Assembly (NCBI GenBank): GCA_964635975.1
Contig: CAZWPO010000007.1
Span: forward strand, 62,001-126,000
Direction: 5' to 3'
Origin: UBA5314 sp964635975
GTDB taxonomy: Bacteria; Bacillota; Syntrophomonadia; Syntrophomonadales; Syntrophomonadaceae
Length of the DNA stretch: 64,000 nucleotides
Positions 1 through 7,429 of the stretch are shown here, piece after piece. Both the position numbers and the translations under genes were made by a program. A model generated the notes under the pieces. It was given only the letters and a program-made list of their open reading frames with translations, was not told the DNA's origin and did not search any database. Position 1 is the stretch's first letter, and the number at the start of each line of letters is the position of its first letter.

Positions 1-529
1 CATTAGGGGTCATTTTCTCTATCTCGCTGACTTTTGCAAAACGATCCCCTTCAATGCGCGGGGCTTGCTCATCACCCAGACGCTCATCATAGATTACCGG
101 ATTAGGCTGCAGGCAGTTTAAACACTTGGCAGCCAGCGCCCCTGCTTTTGGAGCAGTATTGAAGGCGGATATATCCTGCATGGCCTCCAGTGGATCTCTC
201 ATGCCCGGGCAGCACACCCCGACTATATAGAGGCGCTCCCGCTTGATCTGCATGTCCTCCAAAAGCCTTACGATGCCTCTCGAGTCGCAGCCTTTTACAA
301 CAATACCTATCTTTTCGTGCCCATCCCTGAATTTCAGCAGGGCGTTGGACAGATTGTGAATCGAGTACTCGTTAAATATTAGCTTTTCCGTGTCTTCTAC
401 GTTTCTGGCAAAGAAAGGGCGGGTCTGGAATTCAAAGTCCCCCTCTTCCCATCCCATGAAAATGTCTACCTGCCCTTTTTCAAGCAGTCCTTTAGCTATT
501 TCTTTTATCCGTACACTAATCTCTTTCAT
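1..529 (-). CDS. FrhB-like iron-sulfur protein, 3' end cut by window edge
   Basis: The gene starts at an ATG at 529 whose first bases overlap the mvhD stop (ATGA), with GAGG about 8 bases upstream, and it runs off the window at base 1, so only about the first 176 residues are visible. The visible part contains KGCDSRGI, VGVCCPGM and a CLNC pair. These resemble the cysteine patterns of coenzyme F420 hydrogenase/dehydrogenase beta-subunit (FrhB/FdhB) type proteins, which bind Fe-S clusters and often a flavin. As the last visible gene of the hdrCBA-mvhD operon it is a candidate electron-input or output partner of the Hdr complex; that role is inferred from context. Family assignment is moderate because the C-terminal half is missing. 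Confidence 0.6.
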   Translation of the reverse strand, partial: MKEISVRIKEIAKGLLEKGQVDIFMGWEEGDFEFQTRPFFARNVEDTEKLIFNEYSIHNLSNALLKFRDGHEKIGIVVKGCDSRGIVRLLEDMQIKRERLYIVGVCCPGMRDPLEAMQDISAFNTAPKAGALAAKCLNCLQPNPVIYDERLGDEQAPRIEGDRFAKVSEIEKMTPN

Positions 530-957
530 CTGGCATCCCTCAGCTTTCCGTTGGGCCCTAAAGCCTTAACATCAGCCACCAGTTTTTCCATGGTGTGCTG
601 GAACTTGATACCCTCCGCGCCCGATATCCAAGCTGTCTGGTATCTTTCAGGCTCCACCCCAAGGTATTCCAGAAGGCTTTTTACCACCGTGTGCCGCCGG
701 CGGTTGTAGTAATTGCCACTACCATAGTGGCATTCTCCCGGGTGTCACCCGGATAGCAGCACACCATCAGCCCCCCGGTTAAAAGCTCTCAAGACGAACA
801 TGGGGTCCATGCGTCCTGAGCAGGGGGTTCTGATTATCCGGACCTGGGCCGGGTATTCCAGGTGGTTAAGACCGGCCAGGTCGGCTGCCGCGTATGTGCA
901 CCAGTTGCACGCGAATACGATTATCTTAGGCTCGTAGCCCTGGTTCTCTACAGACAC
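526..957 (-). CDS. mvhD: MvhD/VhuD-type [2Fe-2S] electron-transfer subunit, predicted selenoprotein (Sec at residue 71)
   Basis: This protein is the small subunit that passes electrons between a hydrogenase or dehydrogenase and HdrA. It starts at a GTG at 957, with GGAGGTG 8 bases upstream inside the end of hdrA. The N-terminal part has the family pattern IIVFACNWCTYAAAD, then RTPCSGRMDP and RGADGVLLSG. The next codon is TGA (747-745), and the same frame continues with HPGECHYGSGNYY and a normal family C-terminus to a TGA stop at 528-526: 143 residues in all, the usual MvhD length. The TGA sits exactly at the cysteine of the family motif GCHPGDCHY, so reading it as selenocysteine restores an intact protein. 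A hairpin fitting a bacterial SECIS follows it. VhuD of some methanogens has selenocysteine in this subunit. A conventional caller would report only 70 residues. Confidence 0.9.
714..747 (-). promoter_or_regulatory. SECIS-like hairpin for mvhD UGA
   Basis: After the in-frame UGA (747-745) come 12 spacer bases. Then UGCCACUA and UAGUGGCA form a perfect 8-bp stem around the loop UGG (732-714), which places the loop G residues 22-23 bases after UGA. Bacterial SelB-binding SECIS elements lie just downstream of UGA with a G in the apical loop, so spacing and loop both fit. The stem is perfect within a coding region, which is unlikely by chance. SelB recognition is inferred. Confidence 0.75.
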
Positions 958-2933
958 AGTGCATCCACCTCCGCTACCAGTTGATCATCCGTATAACCCT
1001 TGAGGTTTAACGCCGCCGTCCGGCAAGCCGGGATACAGGCACCGCAGCCCTGACATAGGCTCGGGTTGACCTGTGCCACCTGACGGGTAAAGGTGCCGTG
1101 ATGGCCTCGCTCCTGCCTCTCTACAAGGGATATAGCGTTATATGGACAGATCGGAACGCAAAGCGCGCATCCGGAACATTTATCTACATTTACTTCCGAT
1201 GTCATGGGCTCAATAGCCAGCTCACTCTTGGAAAGCAGACCGCAAACCTTAACGGCCGCCGCGCTGGCCTGGGCCACCGTGTCGGGTATGTCTTTAGGCC
1301 CCTGGCAGGCTCCGGCCAGATAGACTCCAGCCGAGAAGGTCTCTACCGGCTGTAGCTTGGGATGGGCTTCCTGGAAGAAGCCGTCCTTATCCACCGAAAA
1401 TCCTACAGTCTTGGCGAGATCCTGGGCTCCCTCGGAGGGCACCATGGCGGTCGCCAATACAACCATATCAACTTCTACTTCCAACGGCCTGCCCAAAAGC
1501 GTGTCTTCGGCTTTAAGGACTAAACGGTCACCCCGGGGATAGATCTTGCTCACTCTTCCCCTTATATACTTGGCACCGGCGTTTAAGGCGCGCTGGTAGA
1601 ATTCTTCATAGTTCTTTCCGGCTGTTCTTACATCCATGTAGAACACATAGGCTTCGCCATCTTCTATCTTGTCTTTGACCTGGTAGGCATGCTTGGCCGT
1701 GTACATGCAGCAGGCCCGTGAGCAATAGCTCTTTCCCTTGGTATCATCACGCGAGCCGACACACTTTATAAAAGCTACCTGCTTGGGCTCTTTCCCGTCT
1801 GAAGGCCTTTGAATTTTGCCCCCGGTCGGTCCGCCCGCGCTCACTAATCTTTCAAAATGCAGGCTGGATACTACGTCCGGGTAAAGGCCGTATCCATATT
1901 CCCCGTAAGCCTGCTGCCAGTTGAACAGATCAAAGCCGGTTGCCATCACTATGGCTCCTACTTCGACATCTACAAATTCATCCTTATCGTCGAATTTTAT
2001 TGCCTGGGTGGGACATACTTTTTCGCATATACCGCACTTGCCGGTCTTGAATTTTAAACAGTTGGCCGCGTCTATATACGGCTTGCCCGGCACCGCCTGC
2101 GGGTACACCTTATGGATGGATGTCCTGAGTCCCAGCCCCAGGTCAAATTCATCCTTTATCTTTTTGGTTGGGCATTTCTCTTCACAGGTCCCGCAGCCGG
2201 TACAGGCTACCCAGTCCACGTACTTGGCTTTCTTTTTGACTGTTACGGTAAAGTTGCCGATGTATCCGTTTACCGCGCTTACTTCCGAATAGGTCATCAG
2301 TTCGATGTTAGGGTGCTGCGCCACAGCAACCATCTTGGGTGTGCCTATTCAGGCGGCGCAGTCCATGGTGGGGAAGGTCTTATCCAGCTGGGTCATCTTA
2401 CCCCCGATACTGGCTTCCCTCTCGACAAGCACCACCTGGTGCCCGGCTTCTGCTATATCCAATGCCGCCTGCATGCCGGCGATGCCGCCTCCGATGACCA
2501 TGGCTTTTTTGGTTATAGGCACTGTTGATATTTCCAGAGGTACATTGCGCTGCACCTTGTATACTGCCATCCTCACCAGGTCTTTGGCCTTTTTGGTAGC
2601 CTGCTCGCGGTCATGATGCACCCAGGAGTCCTGCTCCCGGATATTCACCATCTCAAACATATAGGCGTTTATTCCGCCGGCCCCTACGGCTTTGCGGAAT
2701 GTTCCTTCATGCATGCGCGGAGAACAGGAAGCCACTACTACTTGTTCCAGCTTCTGCTCCTGGATGGCTTTGCGAATCTGTTCCTGACCTGGGTCGGAAC
2801 ACATATATTTGTAGGTAGTGGCAAAAACTACACCAGGCATATGCCTTGCCGCTTCGGCCACTTTTTCTGTATCAACCACGGAGGCTATGTTGGCGCCGCA
2901 GTCACATACAAAAACTCCAACTCGCTTTTTCAT
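948..2933 (-). CDS. hdrA: HdrA, FAD/[4Fe-4S] subunit of heterodisulfide reductase-like complex, predicted selenoprotein (Sec at residue 195)
   Basis: HdrA carries the FAD of Hdr-type complexes and several [4Fe-4S] clusters, and splits or confurcates electrons in the cytoplasm. The ATG at 2933 follows GGAGGGAGAGAGG. The FAD-binding motif GGGIAGMQAALDIAEAG lies near residue 150. Cluster motifs downstream are CTGCGTCEEKCP, CGICEKVCP, CSGCALCVPICP and CQGCGACIPAC. After DKTFPTMDCAA comes TGA (2351-2349), and the frame continues with IGTPKMVAVAQHPN to a TAG at 948-950: 661 residues, the normal length. The UGA replaces the conserved cysteine of the DCxxC-type motif that is selenocysteine in HdrA of several methanococci. 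The C-terminus overlaps mvhD by 10 bases. Without recoding the gene would split into pieces of about 194 and 461 residues. Confidence 0.92.
2312..2351 (-). promoter_or_regulatory. SECIS-like hairpin for hdrA UGA
   Basis: UGA at 2351-2349 is followed by 17 bases and then a hairpin at 2331-2312. GGU pairs with ACC, a single U (2328) is bulged, GCUG pairs with CAGC, and the loop is UGGCG. A bulged U below a short upper stem with G in the loop is the hallmark of the Escherichia coli fdhF SECIS that SelB recognises; this element shows the same arrangement. The structure is seen in the sequence; SelB binding is inferred. Confidence 0.8.
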
Positions 2934-2968
2934 CCTCTCTCTCCCTCCTTTAAGGATGTCCTCTATCT

Positions 2969-4165
2969 TTATCCGGCTGATTCCTTTTCCCGTTTCCTGA
3001 GTTCGGCGGTTACATAGGCATCGCCCACTTTGGCCGCCTTTTCCATATCTGTTACCATGGCTTCAGCCAGTTTGGCTATCTTCTTTTCGTCAAGTACTTC
3101 AGCCAGTACAGCAGCCCGCTCAGGGTCGCTTAAGACCTTGGCCGCCATTTTAGCCGGCTGTTTCTCAAAAGCTTTGATAAAGGCATTTATCTTCTTCTGG
3201 GAGTCTTCCGCTGTAACTTCTTTGGCTTCCCCTTCGCCCGCTTCATCGCTCCTGGCCTTCTTGGGCTTGGGTGGCGGGTTTAAGGCGATCTCTTTGGCCC
3301 TCTCGGCTACTATCTCCAGGTACTTCTCCGCTTCCACAAAGTGCCGGGGCACTCCCACTTCAGAGGCGCTGTCTCCCAGTGCTATAGCCACCAGCTCGGT
3401 TATATAGTAGATGGGCATAGCAAATTTCTCGTTCATGGCTTTTTCCATGCCCGCCTGGCGCATGTCCAGATTCATCATGCATAAAGGACAGGCGGTCACT
3501 ATGCACTCTGCCCCTGCCTCTTTAGCGTTACGTATTACTTCATATATCATTTTGCTGCCAATATCAGGTCTGGATGTGGCCAGAGCCGCACCGCAGCACT
3601 CGGTCTTAAAGGCAAAGTTTACAGCTTCGGCCCCTATGGCTTCCATAATCCTATCCATGCTCATAGGGTTTTCCGGATCGTCAAAGCCGGTATGAGCTGC
3701 CGGTCTTACTAGCAGGCAGCCATAGTAGCAGGCTGCCTTCATACCGTTTAGGGGATTTTTAACCGCGTCTTTGATTTTATCCAAACCTACGCCTTTTGCC
3801 AAAAGCTCCAGGATAGAGAGCACTTCGTTTTTAGCCTCATAAGGCTTGTCTAGAATTGCTTCTATTTTGGCCCTGGTTTTGGCATCATGCAAAACCTCAT
3901 GCCGGGCGGTTCTAAAACGGTTGTAGCAGGCGGCACATGGGGCTACTACATCGAGCCCTGTTTCTTCGGCTAGGGCCAGGTTCCTGGCTGGCAGCGCCAG
4001 GGACAGCATTTTATTGGTATTGTGAGCCGAAGTCGCGCCACAGCAATTCCAATCATCTATCTCCACCAGTTCCACTCCCAAAAGGTGGGCGCATCTCTCG
4101 GTGGAAAGCCCGTATTCTATAGCGCTGGCATCAAGTGAACAGCCTGGATAGTAGGCTACTCTCAC
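2969..4165 (-). CDS. hdrB: HdrB-like subunit with two CCG (cysteine-rich) domains
   Basis: HdrB holds the noncubane clusters that reduce the disulfide-type electron acceptor. The 398-residue protein begins at a GTG at 4165 that overlaps the hdrC stop (TAGTG), behind GGGGGGTG. Two CCG motifs are visible: YPGCSLDASA with NCCGATSAH and CAACYNR, then YYGCLLVRP with ECCGAALATS and CPLCMMN. The canonical domain ends near residue 300. A further ~100-residue, charged, Lys/Ala/Glu-rich tail follows, which is longer than in plain HdrB and has no motif I recognise. It lies between hdrC and hdrA. The natural acceptor is unknown; in bacteria without coenzyme M/B it need not be a heterodisulfide. Confidence 0.9.
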   Translation of the reverse strand: MRVAYYPGCSLDASAIEYGLSTERCAHLLGVELVEIDDWNCCGATSAHNTNKMLSLALPARNLALAEETGLDVVAPCAACYNRFRTARHEVLHDAKTRAKIEAILDKPYEAKNEVLSILELLAKGVGLDKIKDAVKNPLNGMKAACYYGCLLVRPAAHTGFDDPENPMSMDRIMEAIGAEAVNFAFKTECCGAALATSRPDIGSKMIYEVIRNAKEAGAECIVTACPLCMMNLDMRQAGMEKAMNEKFAMPIYYITELVAIALGDSASEVGVPRHFVEAEKYLEIVAERAKEIALNPPPKPKKARSDEAGEGEAKEVTAEDSQKKINAFIKAFEKQPAKMAAKVLSDPERAAVLAEVLDEKKIAKLAEAMVTDMEKAAKVGDAYVTAELRKREKESAG

Positions 4166-4737
4166 TACTCATCACCCCCCAGCTTCTCGGCTCTTTCAAA
4201 GATCTTTTTCATGTCTTCCCTTGCTCTGATCTTCTCAGGGAAAAATCCTAATTTACCCCTTTTGAGCATGGGTAGGCCCAGCTCTGCATCTTTAAAAAAC
4301 TGCCCGGTAGCCATGTTGTACTGTAGCAGCAGCCCTGCTTCATATATTTTCCCAAAGCTCTTAACACTCCCCAAAAAGGCCTTGTTGAAAGCAGCTACTT
4401 TCTTATCTGTTACCTGCCCCTGCTTTAAAGCCCGGCGGCGCAGCGTATCCATCAAAGAGGCTATATCAACGCCTCTCGGGCAGCGCGCAGAACAGGTCTC
4501 GCAGGTGGCGCAAATCCATATGCTCTCTGCTTTAAGGGCTTCATCAAGCAGGTCCAGCTGCAGAAATCGAATCACCTGGCGGGGCGGATAGTCCATGGCA
4601 AAAGCCACCGGGCATCCGGCTGTACACTTGCCGCATTGGTAGCACAGGTTTATGCTGGTTCCGGCTTCTTTTTCTATTTCCGCCAATTCCGATTTTTGCC
4701 TTTCATCTGCCGGATTTAGTCGTATTGTATCTTGCAT
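4165..4737 (-). CDS. hdrC: HdrC-like subunit with two [4Fe-4S] clusters
   Basis: HdrC is the ferredoxin-like subunit linking HdrA to HdrB. I place the start at the ATG at 4737 because AAAGGAG lies 8 bases upstream; an ATG 24 bases further up has no such site. The two cluster motifs CYQCGKCTAGCP and CATCETCSARCP are intact, and the ~190-residue length is typical. It is the first gene of the minus-strand operon hdrC-hdrB-hdrA-mvhD. Similar hdrCBA-mvhD sets occur in acetogens, where they partner methylene-tetrahydrofolate reductase, and in sulfate reducers and syntrophs. No metF or metV is visible here, so the partner lies beyond the window edge or elsewhere. Confidence 0.9.
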   Translation of the reverse strand: MQDTIRLNPADERQKSELAEIEKEAGTSINLCYQCGKCTAGCPVAFAMDYPPRQVIRFLQLDLLDEALKAESIWICATCETCSARCPRGVDIASLMDTLRRRALKQGQVTDKKVAAFNKAFLGSVKSFGKIYEAGLLLQYNMATGQFFKDAELGLPMLKRGKLGFFPEKIRAREDMKKIFERAEKLGGDE

Positions 4738-5013
4738 AGGCTTTGCTCCTTTCTGAGCCATTCAAAAAAAATGACAATAATAGCTGAACATGCTAATGTC
4801 AGCTTTATTTGCAGAAAAATAATCTATTCAAAATGTTAGGCCAATTTTCTGGCTATTGCAATAAGGTTTTGTCGAAATTTAATGTATACTTTTCTCCCTG
4901 AATTCCCACCGGAGCTACATTATAATACATAAACGCCCTGATAGCATGTGAAAATTTTGTCATGCTCCACCAGGCTCAAGCATTATGGCATTTTGTTTGT
5001 ATAAAGGAATAAC
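4738..5013 (-). promoter_or_regulatory. Leader and probable promoter region of the hdr operon
   Basis: This 276-base stretch upstream of hdrC is AT-rich and holds no credible gene. A consensus -10 hexamer TATAAT is present on the minus strand at 4924-4919, but I found no convincing -35 at 16-18 bases, so the promoter is tentative. The mRNA leader would be about 180 bases, long enough for regulation, but I recognise no riboswitch in it. Confidence 0.3.
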
Positions 5014-5487
5014 TTAGGCTCTGAGCGTTGCCACCAGACGTTTGGGATGGATAAGCAAATCCAGTGCATCATTGATGCTGGCAACGGCAATATCGGATCG
5101 GCGAAGAGCTTCTACACTGCATCCTTCTTTGCCTATAACGCAAATAGAAAGAGCGGCTGCCTCCAGCATATGCATATCATTATAACCATTGCCAATAGCA
5201 GCAGTATTTTCATCTCCCTGGTCCATTATGAAATCCCTTTTGTCTAAACCGCCTGTTTCCGTATCGACGCGAAAAAGTTCCACTCCCAGTTCAGCAGCCA
5301 TATCTTCCGCAGTTCCAAAAGTATCTGCCGAAAGTAAAAACAGGTTCAAACTCCCCTTTAGCATGGCCACACGTTCCCGGACTCCCGGTATTAGCTGACC
5401 ATCCACGGTCAAAGTTCCATTGATATCAAGCAGCAGGGACTCAATGTTAAGTATCTTATTCCTGCCTGGTAAAAATACTTCTATCAT
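5014..5487 (-). CDS. HAD-family hydrolase, soluble P-type-ATPase-like
   Basis: This is a small haloacid-dehalogenase-fold protein of about 157 residues. The motif LLLDINGTLTVDG is HAD motif I, with Asn in place of the second Asp as in the soluble P-type-ATPase-like subgroup. LFLLSADT fits motif II and AIGNGYNDMHML fits the motif III/IV acid pair. The start is set at the ATG at 5487 because GGAGGTG lies 8 bases upstream; an upstream in-frame ATG would overlap that site. Such proteins are presumed phosphatases or phosphotransferases of unknown substrate. It is a single minus-strand gene between the hdr operon and the structured elements at 5.6-5.9 kb. Confidence 0.8.
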   Translation of the reverse strand: MIEVFLPGRNKILNIESLLLDINGTLTVDGQLIPGVRERVAMLKGSLNLFLLSADTFGTAEDMAAELGVELFRVDTETGGLDKRDFIMDQGDENTAAIGNGYNDMHMLEAAALSICVIGKEGCSVEALRRSDIAVASINDALDLLIHPKRLVATLRA

Positions 5488-5636
5488 CTTCGGCACCTCC
5501 ACAGTCCTTTATTTCTTATCAAGATATAGATGAATCCTAGTTTATAGCTTAGCCGCGCAAATTGAAACACCCAAAAATATAAAAAACATTATTTAACATT
5601 TTATATCCTTATTTTGGTAGAATATTTTCTCGTTGA

Positions 5637-5778
5637 GTGCACACAATATACTCAGAAGCCAGAGATAAAAGCAAAGCTAAGTCCCTTACTTCAAATAAGG
5701 ATAAATCTTAGCTAGCTAAGTACCTTACTACAAATAAGGGTAAATCTTAGCAACTTTGAATCTCTGGCTTCATTTTTT
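5637..5778 (+). ncRNA. Candidate structured RNA element 1 (two internal hairpins, closing stem, U-tract)
   Basis: An 11-bp closing stem, GAAGCCAGAGA (5655-5665) with TCTCTGGCTTC (5761-5771), encloses two near-identical hairpins at 5675-5713 and 5714-5751. Each has AGCTAAG pairing with CTTAGC, an asymmetric internal loop with UC or UA on one side and (A/G)UAAAU on the other, and an inner CCUUA/UAAGG stem. A run of six T follows the closing stem on the plus strand. GTGCACACAATATACT precedes it. No known riboswitch or sRNA family was recognised. The repeated internal loop, identical apart from one or two bases, suggests a functional motif. Confidence 0.45.
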
Positions 5779-5817
5779 GATTTTTATAAATATTTATGAA
5801 TAAGTAGCTCCAAATAG

Positions 5818-5914
5818 GTGCACAATACTGACTAGAAATCGGCAATGAACGGTAACTAGCTTAATAAGTCCCTATTAAAGGTAAATCTTATTGAGACCAG
5901 AATTGCCGGTTTTT
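5818..5914 (+). ncRNA. Candidate structured RNA element 2, single-hairpin relative of element 1
   Basis: This repeats the plan of the element just upstream. GTGCACAATACT is followed by closing stem CGGCAAT (5840-5846) with ATTGCCG (5902-5908) and then TTTTT. Inside, CTTAATAAG (5860-5868) pairs with CTTATTGAG (5887-5895), with one G-U pair. The same internal loop, UC opposite UAAAU, and a CC/GG inner stem are kept, although the outer stem sequences differ completely from element 1. Preserved pairing and loop with changed stems is what conserved RNA structure looks like. Confidence 0.45.
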
Positions 5915-5921
5915 AATGCAT

Positions 5922-5986
5922 AATCCGTTGGTGGAATCCAATTTAAGATCTTGATTGGATCATTTATTGGAAACCACCGACGGATT
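5922..5986. repeat. Large inverted repeat at the end of the membrane-protein gene
   Basis: AATCCGT-T-GGTGG (5922-5934) pairs with CCACC-G-ACGGATT (5974-5986), and an inner arm ATCCAAT (5936-5942) pairs with ATTGGAT (5954-5960). The right arm lies in the last codons of the minus-strand gene ending at 5960, so on that strand the structure sits across the stop codon and could terminate or stabilise its mRNA. There is no T-run beside it on either strand. Confidence 0.5.
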
Positions 5987-6421
5987 TGTTGATTTTAGGC
6001 TAGAGGTCGTCATTGAGGCTGTAAGGTAAAAGAATGCCAGGAAGACGGGGGCTATTAATACAAGATAATAATAGAGGGGATATTCAGCGATAATCTTTAT
6101 GTCAATGAGCGACCATATAGGCAACAGGGGAGCTCCCCAAAACTGCAATATAAAAATGGCATAATCGTTCAATGCCCAAAACCTCAAAGCAAAAAAAGTA
6201 TATACGGCTAAAAAAACCGCCGGGCCTTGCCAGAGCACAATAACAGCCAGGTTTTCCCTTATAGATAAGCGGGCATGCAGACGTGTTTCTATAAAAATAA
6301 TAACCAGGAAAAGTATAGACAAAACCAGGTCCAATCCGGGAATGTACATGCTCAAAGATGATGCAAAGAAAGCAAAGATTTGTATTATATAAAGGCGTGA
6401 GACTACTATAATGGTTTTCAT
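5960..6421 (-). CDS. Small multipass membrane protein, unrecognised
   Basis: A 153-residue hydrophobic protein with about four predicted membrane segments (roughly residues 8-25, 28-45, 55-75 and 115-135) and a short polar C-terminal tail. I do not recognise a family. Its ATG overlaps the stop of the upstream cysteine-hydrolase gene by four bases (ATGA), so the two are translationally coupled and probably act together at the membrane. Base composition matches the neighbours. Confidence 0.6.
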   Translation of the reverse strand: MKTIIVVSRLYIIQIFAFFASSLSMYIPGLDLVLSILFLVIIFIETRLHARLSIRENLAVIVLWQGPAVFLAVYTFFALRFWALNDYAIFILQFWGAPLLPIWSLIDIKIIAEYPLYYYLVLIAPVFLAFFYLTASMTTSSLKSTNPSVVSNK

Positions 6422-7032
6422 ACCTTATTCTCTCTGATAATACTTACGCTGCGGCTCTTTCTAAACGAATCCGGGCATACCCAAATATCGTGGGAGCTGT
6501 CAAGGTCGACGCCCTGCAGGGCATAGGCCTTCCACAAGATTTTGGTACAGTTCCATATCCTCTCCCCCGGCTTAAAAGCAATCGGGTAGAACAGTTCCCC
6601 TTCCCTATTCTTCACATACTCTACTGCTTGATTTTTTATAAGCGGATCAACATCGACCTTGAGCAGGCATACCTGGCTGTAAGAGCGAAAATGCTCGATA
6701 GGCTGGGAAAAGACCCCCATGTCGGCATAAGCTTCAAGGACCTGGCCATTACCAATATATATTCCGGCATGAGTATAATTACCGTATGCCCCGCCGGGAT
6801 AACCCCCCAAAATTAAATCGCCCGGCTCTAATCCATTAAAAGACACCGGATTGTTATAGAATCCGGCCTCGCCAAATCCCAGTTTGCCCTGCTTTGCATT
6901 GTGCAGATAGACCCGTGCAGCACCATTCGGACTGACAGCGGATTGACTGTTGTCATTCCAAAAGACGAGGAACAGTACCAGTCCTGCAAGCGGGAAAATA
7001 AGTATATTAAAGTAAGTCCAGAGTTTTTTCAC
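6418..7032 (-). CDS. Membrane-anchored NlpC/P60-superfamily (YiiX/YebB-like) cysteine hydrolase
   Basis: A 204-residue protein with an N-terminal signal anchor (about residues 7-25) and an extracytoplasmic papain-like domain of circularly permuted type. PGDLILGG and YTHAGIYIG supply the catalytic His region, and WNCTKILWKAY supplies the likely catalytic Cys after it, which is the permuted order. Such enzymes act on peptidoglycan peptides or lipid amides; the substrate here is unknown. The start is a GTG at 7032 behind GGAGGAG and overlaps the end of the CBS gene. The order CBS, hydrolase, membrane protein with overlaps at both joints suggests one operon. Confidence 0.75.
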   Translation of the reverse strand: MKKLWTYFNILIFPLAGLVLFLVFWNDNSQSAVSPNGAARVYLHNAKQGKLGFGEAGFYNNPVSFNGLEPGDLILGGYPGGAYGNYTHAGIYIGNGQVLEAYADMGVFSQPIEHFRSYSQVCLLKVDVDPLIKNQAVEYVKNREGELFYPIAFKPGERIWNCTKILWKAYALQGVDLDSSHDIWVCPDSFRKSRSVSIIRENKV

Positions 7033-7429
7033 AATTAGTCGGCTCCTCCAACTTACGCAGCAGACTTACCAGTAGTTTTAGCACGTCGATTTCACTCAGA
7101 ATGCCCACCAGTGCATCACCATCCATGACCGGCAGAGCGCTGACCTTGTTAGCAACCAGGACGCCAATTGCATCGGATAGATCAGTATCAGCTGTGGTAA
7201 CCAGTGGATTTTTGGTCATAACCCATTCCACAGGTGTCTCGGAAATAACTTCCGGACGCCTGAAAGCTATTTCTATGTCATGCTGAACAATTATACCCAG
7301 CAGCTTGCTCCCCTCTAAAACCGGCAGGCGTCTAATACCGTGTTCCCGCATCAGGCCAAGGGCGTACTCAAGAGATTTGCGAGCATCTACGGTAACCAAA
7401 TCTCTGACCATCAAATCCTTGACTTTCAT
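7007..7429 (-). CDS. CBS-domain pair protein
   Basis: About 140 residues consisting almost entirely of two CBS domains: MKVKDLMVRDLVTVDA...RRLPVLEGSKLLGI and VMTKNPLVTTAD...SALPVMDGDALVGI. CBS pairs bind adenine nucleotides or similar ligands and usually regulate a partner. The start is placed at the ATG at 7429 (MKVKDLM), which has GGGGG about 8 bases upstream; a longer reading begins at 7489 but adds a non-CBS extension lying in a repeat shared with the gatC leader. It is the first gene of a three-gene overlapping operon. Confidence 0.85.
   Translation of the reverse strand: MKVKDLMVRDLVTVDARKSLEYALGLMREHGIRRLPVLEGSKLLGIIVQHDIEIAFRRPEVISETPVEWVMTKNPLVTTADTDLSDAIGVLVANKVSALPVMDGDALVGILSEIDVLKLLVSLLRKLEEPTNCEKTLDLL

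Noticed and set aside
745..747. Reading the mvhD TGA as a real stop or frameshift (truncated pseudogene)
   Set aside because: The same frame continues without a break through the family C-terminus to the normal stop, at the exact Cys position, and a SECIS-like hairpin follows. A pseudogene would not keep this.
2349..2351. Two separate genes or a nonsense mutation in hdrA
   Set aside because: The two parts join into one standard HdrA with the TGA at a known Sec position and a SECIS-like hairpin.
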